Shown here: one piece after another, positions 13,063 through 19,319 of the stretch
How the letters are laid out: each line of letters opens with the position of its first letter
Position numbering within the stretch: position 1 is the stretch's first letter
Assembly: GCA_009928265.1 (NCBI GenBank)
Contig: RFPR01000022.1
Coordinates: 1-19,319 of the forward strand
DNA: 19,319 bases
Source of the DNA: Pseudomonadota bacterium
GTDB lineage: Bacteria > Verrucomicrobiota > Verrucomicrobiia > Chthoniobacterales > UBA6821
Direction: 5' to 3'
The notes under the pieces: model-generated
The model's input: only the letters and a program-made list of their open reading frames with translations
What the model was told of the DNA's origin: nothing
Database searches by the model: none
Position numbers and translations under genes: made by a program

Positions 13063-14678
13063 AGTTTCAACCCTCCGAGGTGGTTTTGGATTTCGGACTC
13101 GAGGTAATGAGATGTCTCGAAAAGAGAATTAAGAGTGGTTTGGTGATTGAAGAGTTTTTTCTGAAACTCTTCCTGCGTTATCTCCACATGCTCTATCTTC
13201 ACATCAAAATACTGGCCTGCACTGAGTGAGTAGTTCTTGGCTTCAACCTCATCGTAGCTGACCACAATCGAGAAATCCTCGATCGCTTTCTTCTGATTGA
13301 ATGTCTCGATGATTCGCTGCTCCTCGTCTGCACTCAGAAGCGTCTTTTGGTTCTTACCCTCTTTGACCTTCTCTCCGAGTTTGGAGGCGTCAATCAGGAT
13401 AATCTCCCCCTTGTTCGTCGCATCGATGAAGAGGATGGAGACATTGGTTCCAGTGGTCGCGAAGATATTACTGGGCATGGAGATAACCCCTCCGAGCATC
13501 TTGTTCTTCACAAGGTGCTCTCTGATTCCATGCTCTATTCCAGACTGGGCAGTAATGAAACCGGTAGGGACAACCACAGCAGCACGCCCATTCTTTGCCA
13601 GTGAATGGATGATGTGCTGAACGAAGAGGAGGTATATCTCCATCTTCTCCTTGCTCTTAGGCTTTACCTTGGGGATTCCAGAAAAGAAGCGCTGTTGATT
13701 GGCCTTCGTATCGAGCTGATCCCGGAAGTCTGAGAAATCCAACTTAAACGGGGGATTGGAGACGATGAAATCGAATTTCTTGAGCTCGTTTCCTCCATCT
13801 TGACGGTGGTAGGGCTCCAGAATGGTATTCCCCTGGATGACGTTCGGTATTGAGTGAACGAGGTTATTGAGGATAAGGTTGAGCCGCAGGAGGCTGGAGG
13901 ATTTCTGAGAGATGTCCTGTGTGTAGATGGTGCAGCGGTCCTCGCCGATCCCATGAGCCAGGTTCATCAAGAGGGTTCCTGAACCAGCCGAGGGGTCGTA
14001 GCAGGTGACATCCTGGACTTCCTCGGGAACGAGGCAGGCGGCCATGATCTTCGCCACGGCATGGGGGGTGTAGTACTCGGCGTATTTCCCTCCGCCGTCC
14101 TTGTTGTAGTCCTTGATCAGGTACTCAAAGAGGGTGGCGTAGAAGTCGAATTTCTCTGAAAAGATCCGCTCAAAGCTGAAGGGGATAAGCTTGTTGATGA
14201 TTGCCCTGGCAAAGTCGTCACGCTGGGAGGCGACATACTGGGTGACGGCCTCGAAGAGGACAATTTTCTGTCCGTCATTCGTCATGACGGAGAAGATGTC
14301 GGAGTTCAGGGTCGCGATGCTGAGCAGGGTCGCATCGAGGGTGGCGGCAAAGTTGTCGTCGTTCTGCTTTGCCCAGAGGCTGGAGAGGAAGTGCTCAGGC
14401 TTTAGTCGCGCCGTATCAGCTCCCAACTGCAGGAGGAGCATCTCGTAGTCTTCAGCCGATTTCTGCAAGAGAGCTTCCTCCCACGATGCTGCTTGACCCA
14501 CGGAGGGATCGATCCGCTTTACCTCATGAGCGAATTTGTCGTTCAGGAACTTATAGAGGAAGATCTGGGTGATGATCTTGAACTCGTTCCCATCATTCCC
14601 GAGCCCGTAGTTGGCACAGACGCCCTTGAGGTCGTCGATGAGGGCGATGGCTTTCGTTTTGAATTCTTGAGATGTCAT
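13059..14678 (-). CDS. hsdM: Type I restriction-modification DNA methyltransferase subunit HsdM
   Basis: Adenine-N6 methyltransferase of the type I complex, using S-adenosylmethionine; with HsdS it protects the host's own sites. Of 539 residues, the N-terminal HsdM_N helical domain is about 1-150 (FKTKAIALIDDLKGVCANYG). The SAM-binding motif I is DPSAGSGTLL (228-237), and the catalytic motif IV NPPF is at 308-311, the expected (N/D)PP(Y/F) for N6-adenine methylation. The YAEYYTPHAVAKIMA segment before motif I is typical of the family. Length is normal and all motifs are intact. Overlaps of 4 bp with hsdR upstream and hsdS downstream give a fully coupled operon. Confidence 0.97.
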   Translation of the reverse strand: MTSQEFKTKAIALIDDLKGVCANYGLGNDGNEFKIITQIFLYKFLNDKFAHEVKRIDPSVGQAASWEEALLQKSAEDYEMLLLQLGADTARLKPEHFLSSLWAKQNDDNFAATLDATLLSIATLNSDIFSVMTNDGQKIVLFEAVTQYVASQRDDFARAIINKLIPFSFERIFSEKFDFYATLFEYLIKDYNKDGGGKYAEYYTPHAVAKIMAACLVPEEVQDVTCYDPSAGSGTLLMNLAHGIGEDRCTIYTQDISQKSSSLLRLNLILNNLVHSIPNVIQGNTILEPYHRQDGGNELKKFDFIVSNPPFKLDFSDFRDQLDTKANQQRFFSGIPKVKPKSKEKMEIYLLFVQHIIHSLAKNGRAAVVVPTGFITAQSGIEHGIREHLVKNKMLGGVISMPSNIFATTGTNVSILFIDATNKGEIILIDASKLGEKVKEGKNQKTLLSADEEQRIIETFNQKKAIEDFSIVVSYDEVEAKNYSLSAGQYFDVKIEHVEITQEEFQKKLFNHQTTLNSLFETSHYLESEIQNHLGGLKL

Positions 14679-17600
14679 GCTGATTGGGCCCCGTGGAACT
14701 CAGCCAAATACTCCTTCATCACGAGGGAGTTGATGAACTGGGTGCTCTCGGCGGTCAGGGGAAGATGGTGTTTGTTTTTGAGCTGGTCGATGATGATTCG
14801 TGTCATCTCGGCCTTTGCGAAGGCTTCGTTGGTCAGGATCCGAGAGTTCTGTGAGATGCGGGCATCGGCCTCTTCCTTGAAGGCACGGAGGGCCTCGAAG
14901 AGCTTTCTCTCGTTATCCGTAGGCTCGCCCTTCTCAAGGAGGCGCTTGTGGAGACGGGCATACTTTTCGTCATTGGCGTATTTGGCCCGGAGGAGCTGGT
15001 TCTTGCGCTCCAGTTCACGGGCTCTAGCGTCGATGTCCTTTAGAATCGCGATATTGGCAACCATATCCTCCTGGGTGATCTCAGAGAGATTCTTCTTCAG
15101 GAAGATGCGCTCCAGCTCTTCCTTTAGGGTAATAAAGGCGGGATCACCGGGATCGAAGTTGCCCCCAAGGCCTTCTCGGGTGCGCCGGAGCTTCTCTTTC
15201 AGCTCATCGGCAATGATCATCTCGGCCTCGGAGACCTTACGGAACTTGAAGAGAACATCCTCGAGGGCGATGTTCAGGATATTCATGTTCTCGTCAGCGT
15301 TCTCGAGGGCCTCGCGCTGATTGAGAAGAGCCAGACGATTATTCGCCTCGATGAGGAGCTGATTGAGCTTTCGGAAGTCGAGATGGGCTAGAAGCTCGTA
15401 GCGGCCTGAGAGGCGAATGAGGTTGTAGAGGCTCTTGGCATCATTGAGCGCCTTCAGAATCGTGCGAATCTCGGAGCGGTTCTCGATCTGGCTGATCTGC
15501 TGGGAGAAGATTTCGGCATTCGCAATGTCGAACTGAAAGAGGGTGTCCCGGATCGTCTCAATGTCGGCCTGGATCTCGGCCTCCGATTTGAAAAGATCGG
15601 AGTAGTGCTGGAGCTCGTCGCCCAGCTCGGACTGAAGCTCATCGAAGTAGTCTTTGTTGGTCTTCTCGAACTCGGACGCAATATCCACGAAATCGACCAC
15701 GTAGCCGTATCGGTAGGATTTGTAGGGTCGATTCACCCGTGTGAGTGCCTGGAGGAGGTTGTGCGCCTTGATGATGCGGCCAAGGTAGAGCTTTTTCAGC
15801 CTGGCGGAATCAAAGCCGGTGAGAAGCATGTTAAAGACGAAGAGGATATCGATCTTCCCCTCCTTGAACTTGTCCACGAGTCCCTTTCGCTCCTCTTTGG
15901 TACCTGCATCATGGAGAATGAGGGCGCAGGAAGTGACTGTGCGATTCGGAAGAGCGTAGAGAGAAGGTTCCTCTGCGGCGTAGGCGAGCGGGGGCCTCTC
16001 CGAAACAGACTTGGTCTTCAGGGAGGCATATTTTTTCTCAAACAGTCGCGCCATTTCCCTGGCTTGCTCTGCTGAGTCGCAGATGACCATCGCCCCGGCG
16101 GTCGGATCTCCTTTCATGAGACGCGCCTTCTCAAAATCGTCGACGATGTAGTCGAGCATGGGCCCGACGAATTTCTCATGGGCGTAAAGCAGGGTGCGGT
16201 TCCCGCTTTCCTTGAGAATCTTGATCTGCTCAAGGGCCTCCTTGAGCTCCATTTTGTACTGCGTCTCGATTTCCTCCCGGATCAGCCGAAGGGTGTAGCC
16301 GTCGGCGATGGAGCGATTGTAGTAGTACTTGTGGATGTAGTCCCCGAAGAGGGCGCGAGAATTATAGGACTTCTTCGCTCCAGCAGAGCCATCCGATTGT
16401 TTCTGGCCAGGGAGTGAGGCGTTGAGCAGGGGCGTCCCTGTCAGCCCAATCTTGATAGCGTCTGGGTCGGACTGATTGAGATTGGCAAGGAAGCTCCCCT
16501 CGGGGTTGTAACTGCGGTGGACCTCGTCGAGAAAGTAGATGCGCTGGAGCCCCAGCGCGTAGTCTGTGCCTCGGATGACATCGGGATCATCCTCGAAGCG
16601 TTGGATATTCACGACGGTGATTTCCGGCTTTCCCGAGGAATTGTGGATCGCGAGGTTTGATTTGATGTCTGCAGCGAACTCCTCCTTGGAGCTGATATTG
16701 TGGACAATTAGCCCGCGGCTCCGGAACTCCCTGCTCGCCTGATCGAGAAGATCAAGACGATCGACGATGAAGTAGAATTTCGGGACAGTCCCCTTCTTGC
16801 GAAAATAATCCGTGAGATGGTGGACATTGTAGAAGGCCAGAGCTGTCTTTCCACTGCCCTGTGTGTGCCAGATGATTCCTTTGCGGATGCCCTGTTCGAT
16901 TTTTCTCTCAATCGCCTTCGTTGCAAAAATCTGCGGATACCGCATGACATGCTTTTCGACCCTGGAACCCTCGCGGATGTAGGCAATCCCGTAACGCAGG
17001 AGGAAGGCTAGGCGGTCACGAGAGAAGAGAGAGGTGCTGAGGCGATTGGTCGGTGTATCTGGGTTTTTATTGGTGGCGAACTCGGGCGAGTGCCTGATGG
17101 TGGTCAGGTTGTTGTCTCTGAGGACAAATTCTTCTGTTTCCTCAGAGAGCGGGCGCAGTATCTCGTCCAGGTTCAGGGTCTCTTCCTCGCGGAAATAGTT
17201 GAACCTGGGCTCCGAGTAAGAAGTTGATGCGTAGAACGCACCCTCCAGTGGCTCGGGCGAACCATCGTCGTACTCCATGTTGTTCGAAAACACCATGAGC
17301 TGGGTCGCGTTGATAAAGCGGCGGAACTTGGGGTTCTGAAGCCGTGTAGCAAGGCGTTTCCGCTCAGCAAGAATGCCGTCGCGGTTGTTGGGCTTCTTGA
17401 CCTCGATGAAAACGAGCGGAAGCCCGTTGATGAGGAGGGTGATATCGGGGCGGAACTCTTCGTCGTCCTTCTTGCAGGTGAACTCAGTGAGCACATGGAA
17501 GGAATTCTGATCGAAACTCTCGAAATCGATGATTTTCAGCCCGGAGGTCTGGGTAATTCTCTCGTAGAACTGCTTGCCCAGATCCTCGTTGTCGAGAAGG

Positions 17601-17803
17601 AGGTCCAGCTTTGCCAGCTCGTTGTCGATATCGGCAGCTGAGGCCTGTGGATTCAGGGATGAGAGACTGCTGCGAAAGATTGAGGGAACGATGTTGCTTG
17701 ATTCGTTCCACTCGAGACCCTTTTGGGAAAGATAGGTATATCCAAGCCTCGTGAGATGGAGGATTGCAGGAATCTTGACCCTCGAATCTTCGTTAAACTT
17801 CAT
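14675..17803 (-). CDS. hsdR: Type I restriction-modification endonuclease/translocase subunit HsdR
   Basis: Motor and nuclease subunit that translocates unmodified DNA and cuts it at a distance. Of 1042 residues, the N-terminal nuclease has a PD-(D/E)xK motif (P119-D120, then E134-V-K136). A superfamily 2 helicase core follows, with Walker A TQGSGKT at 314-320, a DEVH Walker B box at 426-429 and TGTP at 455-458. A later motif VI-like stretch (HNLLQALTRVNRP) is preceded by TGFDSARLKKLYL. The C-terminal part is largely coiled helical and should contact the methylase. Length and motifs are normal, so the protein should be functional. It is the first gene of the operon. The 97 bp upstream contain an inverted repeat TCTGAC/GTCAGA (17855-17860 and 17869-17874) that may be regulatory. 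Confidence 0.97.
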   Translation of the reverse strand: MKFNEDSRVKIPAILHLTRLGYTYLSQKGLEWNESSNIVPSIFRSSLSSLNPQASAADIDNELAKLDLLLDNEDLGKQFYERITQTSGLKIIDFESFDQNSFHVLTEFTCKKDDEEFRPDITLLINGLPLVFIEVKKPNNRDGILAERKRLATRLQNPKFRRFINATQLMVFSNNMEYDDGSPEPLEGAFYASTSYSEPRFNYFREEETLNLDEILRPLSEETEEFVLRDNNLTTIRHSPEFATNKNPDTPTNRLSTSLFSRDRLAFLLRYGIAYIREGSRVEKHVMRYPQIFATKAIERKIEQGIRKGIIWHTQGSGKTALAFYNVHHLTDYFRKKGTVPKFYFIVDRLDLLDQASREFRSRGLIVHNISSKEEFAADIKSNLAIHNSSGKPEITVVNIQRFEDDPDVIRGTDYALGLQRIYFLDEVHRSYNPEGSFLANLNQSDPDAIKIGLTGTPLLNASLPGQKQSDGSAGAKKSYNSRALFGDYIHKYYYNRSIADGYTLRLIREEIETQYKMELKEALEQIKILKESGNRTLLYAHEKFVGPMLDYIVDDFEKARLMKGDPTAGAMVICDSAEQAREMARLFEKKYASLKTKSVSERPPLAYAAEEPSLYALPNRTVTSCALILHDAGTKEERKGLVDKFKEGKIDILFVFNMLLTGFDSARLKKLYLGRIIKAHNLLQALTRVNRPYKSYRYGYVVDFVDIASEFEKTNKDYFDELQSELGDELQHYSDLFKSEAEIQADIETIRDTLFQFDIANAEIFSQQISQIENRSEIRTILKALNDAKSLYNLIRLSGRYELLAHLDFRKLNQLLIEANNRLALLNQREALENADENMNILNIALEDVLFKFRKVSEAEMIIADELKEKLRRTREGLGGNFDPGDPAFITLKEELERIFLKKNLSEITQEDMVANIAILKDIDARARELERKNQLLRAKYANDEKYARLHKRLLEKGEPTDNERKLFEALRAFKEEADARISQNSRILTNEAFAKAEMTRIIIDQLKNKHHLPLTAESTQFINSLVMKEYLAEFHGAQSA

Positions 17804-17854
17804 CGGGAAGAGGTGAAAACGATTTCATGGACACATTGAATCGCAAAATTAGTG

Positions 17855-17874
17855 TCTGACAGATAACGGTCAGA
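17855..17874. promoter_or_regulatory. Inverted repeat upstream of hsdR
   Basis: Perfect 6-bp arms TCTGAC and GTCAGA with an 8-nt spacer, lying about 50 bp before the hsdR start in the gap shared with the end of the DUF4236 gene. A regulator-binding site is possible; no clear -35/-10 pair could be fixed here. Confidence 0.35.
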
Positions 17875-17900
17875 GAGGCAGGTGGCGAGGCGGGAATGGG

Positions 17901-18539
17901 TCAGTTTTCTGCCCGGCTTTTTCTTAGGGCCGCCCTCTTGAGGAAGTCTGTGTCGCTCAGTGGGATAGTGCTTGAGAGGTCGTTCATTTGCACTTCTACG
18001 CTTTTCTGGTCCTCAGAGAGGTGGGCTGGGAGGATAGTCCCTGCTGAGACCGTGCTATGTACGGTGCCTCCAGAGACACTGCCTGAGAACTCAACCGGCT
18101 TGAGCAGGCGGACTTTCTTAGGCCAGTAGCGGCTCTCAGGGAATGGAAGTGGTGTGGCTGTGGGGGCTGGGGTCGGTGAAGCGGATTGCGTCGCCTGCGG
18201 TGTAGCCGTGGGTGAAGCTTTTGGCTTTGCAGCAGCACTGTCTTTCTCGCTGCGTGTGCACATGCTGATGCCACCAACTACGAGGATGAAGAGGATGATT
18301 TTCCCCAAACATCCGGCGCATCCCGTATTCTCCTCGGGAGAGCGGGATGAGTGTCCGGAGGTCTCCGTATAGGAGAGTCCTGTGCCAGGAATTCCAACTG
18401 TAGTACGGCTACCCCTGGGGCCTCCTACCGTGTAGTGAAATCCCTTCCCACCAAAGCTAATTGAGGAGCTTCGCTTGCCGAGATTCCAACGGATACCCGG
18501 AGCAATTTTGAAGCTGCGGCGGAAGCGAAAGAAGCCCAT
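17901..18539 (-). CDS. DUF4236 protein with transmembrane helix and SH3-like C-terminus
   Basis: 212 residues. The N-terminal about 55 match DUF4236 (FRFRRSFKIAPGIRWNLGKR, then SISFGGKGFHYTVGG and GIPGTGLSYTET), a domain of unknown function. Residues about 74-96 (GCAGCLGKIILFILVVGGISMC) form one hydrophobic transmembrane helix. Residues 100-135 are a Pro/Ser/Thr/Ala linker, typical of a segment crossing the envelope or a flexible tether. The end (KKVRLLKPVEFSGSVSGGTVHSTVSAGTIL) resembles a bacterial SH3-like beta fold. A single-pass membrane protein is likely. It is upstream of hsdR on the same strand, 97 bp away. No Shine-Dalgarno sequence was seen before ATG 18537-18539. Confidence 0.82.
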   Translation of the reverse strand: MGFFRFRRSFKIAPGIRWNLGKRSSSISFGGKGFHYTVGGPRGSRTTVGIPGTGLSYTETSGHSSRSPEENTGCAGCLGKIILFILVVGGISMCTRSEKDSAAAKPKASPTATPQATQSASPTPAPTATPLPFPESRYWPKKVRLLKPVEFSGSVSGGTVHSTVSAGTILPAHLSEDQKSVEVQMNDLSSTIPLSDTDFLKRAALRKSRAEN

Positions 18540-18718
18540 GGCTGGAGAATGCAGAGTGCTCGTTTGAGAGCCAAGTCTGCTCCGATCCCCACGTCAGGAT
18601 GTGTCTACTTTTTATCAATAATCTCTTCGCCATTTGAGAATTTCTGAGGCCATTCACGCATCGCCTGAGGCTTCTTTCTTTGATCAAAATGTCTACAAAT
18701 CGGGAGCCACTCTTCACG
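18540..18718. other. Intergenic segment upstream of the DUF4236 gene
   Basis: No gene was found. The first 5 bases of the alternative end of the ribbon-helix-helix gene (stop at 18714-18716) fall at its right end. The DUF4236 promoter should lie here, but I could not place it. Confidence 0.4.
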
Positions 18719-18943
18719 TCACCATATCGATTTTCTCGATGAGATAGTCGATTTTCTGCTCCAACCGATGGTCCAAATAGGATCGATCTTGTTATCAACT
18801 GCTACCTGATAAAGCAGGGCTTCGAGTAGCGCGCCTCGGTTATGAAATCCCATTGCTTTCTTGAGCAAATCGAGTCGCCGAACGCTCTCGGGCGACAGGC
18901 TGAATTCAACGCGGTATGTTTCTGGTTTTTGTGTTTTAGGCAT
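18719..18943 (-). CDS. Small ribbon-helix-helix-like protein, probably frameshifted at the C-terminus
   Basis: 74 residues from ATG 18941-18943. The segment TYRVEFSLSPESVRRLDLLKKAMGFHNRGALLEALLYQVAVDNKID has the strand-helix-helix layout of ribbon-helix-helix DNA-binding or accessory proteins: a short strand, a helix with LDLLKKA, a turn with G, then a second helix. The remaining tail (PIWTIGWSRKSTISSRKSIW) looks unnatural. In the adjacent frame the same DNA encodes YLDHRLEQKIDYLIEKIDMVT, a clean coiled coil that stops at 18714-18716. A 1-nt shift near 18772-18795 would join the two, so the present reading is probably a frameshift mutant or sequencing error. A longer start at 19054 would add a low-complexity stretch and is not credible. 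Confidence 0.55.
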   Translation of the reverse strand: MPKTQKPETYRVEFSLSPESVRRLDLLKKAMGFHNRGALLEALLYQVAVDNKIDPIWTIGWSRKSTISSRKSIW

Positions 18944-19319
18944 GGTGGTTTTTGTGGTGGTGCCGGGTGGATTCCGAAGCGTGCCTGACACGCGAAGGAA
19001 CATGTTTTTTGCGCAGCAAAAGCGAAGCCGTGATTTCTCCCCGGGGGAAATCACTATGCTCCGTTACATACGACCCCGGAAAAATACGGGTTTTTCTGGC
19101 CGATACAGGGTGTCTAGGTGGGGGTGGATTCTTCGGTTCAGAAAGGGGTCCAGGAGCCGCTTGCCAGGAGGAGGATGGCCTTGGCCTACGAACGATCGGC
19201 AAGGGGCTCTCAGGGGGGCTTCCATGGCCTTCCAGCATGGTGAGCTGATGGGGTGGGTGAGGCAGGCAGGAGCGGGGCATCCAACAAGCCCCCGATGCCG
19301 TAGCAAAGCCCAGCCCATG
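18944..19319. other. Gene-free, hairpin-rich right end
   Basis: No credible gene is seen: the open frames here are Pro/Ser/Arg-rich and frame-shadow-like. The part next to the ribbon-helix-helix gene holds three hairpins in a row (18979-19054). The remainder to the edge is GC-rich with G-runs and no recognisable signal. Confidence 0.5.
18979..19054. repeat. Three tandem inverted repeats upstream of the ribbon-helix-helix gene
   Basis: Stem 1 is GCGTG/CACGC (18979-18983 and 18989-18993). Stem 2 is TTTTGC/GCAAAA (19007-19012 and 19016-19021, loop GCA). Stem 3 has GTGATTT/AAATCAC outer arms (19030-19036 and 19048-19054) and a CCCC/GGGG inner stem, 11 bp in all with a 2-nt bulge. Candidates are operator sites for the neighbouring small protein or part of a transfer origin; neither is shown. 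Confidence 0.5.

Noticed and set aside
14493..15320. 275-aa plus-strand open frame
   Set aside because: Opposite the hsdM/hsdR junction; Ser/Arg-rich composition typical of an antisense shadow.
18979..19054. Annotation as an origin of transfer
   Set aside because: No relaxase is encoded here and I cannot match a known nic sequence, so only the inverted repeats are annotated.
19064..19318. Minus-strand frame reaching the right edge with ATG at 19316-19318
   Set aside because: Pro/Arg/His-rich product, no ribosome-binding context visible, and it runs through G-runs and repeats; no support as a gene.

Overview
The window looks like a bacterial chromosome segment of moderate GC (roughly 55% by eye). 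A Verrucomicrobiota (PVC-group) host is my best guess. It rests on remembered resemblance of several small proteins (the 110-residue DNA-binding-like protein, the 75-residue 'HLWNNNGTWW' protein, the DUF4236 protein), so it is an inference and not a proven assignment. Almost every gene lies on the minus strand; the one clear exception is an ankyrin-repeat gene.

Layout. Positions 1-2266 hold housekeeping genes: the N-terminal part of an M20 metallopeptidase and a complete, short NuoG subunit of respiratory complex I. Positions 2267-2689 have no gene. They carry two perfect copies of a 33-bp repeat that resembles the 3' end of a serine tRNA on the minus strand, as left by integration of a mobile element. 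I take this as one edge of a genomic island. No integrase and no second edge are visible.

From about 2690 to 18540 the content is accessory. A hipBA toxin-antitoxin pair has a palindromic operator region. Next come a small HTH-like protein and a divergent ankyrin-repeat protein. A minus-strand run of seven small genes follows (6188-9068): a recombinase-arm-like 75-mer, an unknown 92-mer, a CysO/MoaD-type ubiquitin-like sulfur carrier ending in Gly-Gly, three unknown proteins and an HD-domain hydrolase. In front of that run lies a strongly structured, terminator-ended non-coding segment (9113-9268). Upstream of it is one long operon: a complete type I restriction-modification system (hsdR, hsdM, hsdS, coupled by ATGA overlaps), then three tightly packed genes of unknown function, the last carrying a DUF3293 domain. 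A DUF4236 membrane protein and a frameshifted ribbon-helix-helix-like gene close the window, followed by a hairpin-rich stretch without a credible gene.

How it fits together. hsdRMS and hipBA are established defence and stress modules, so the region reads as a defence-type island beside a tRNA-derived attachment scar. The least explained parts are the hairpin-rich leader plus terminator before the ubiquitin-like gene cluster, and the three genes appended to the hsd operon. The functional links proposed are inferences from spacing and orientation only.
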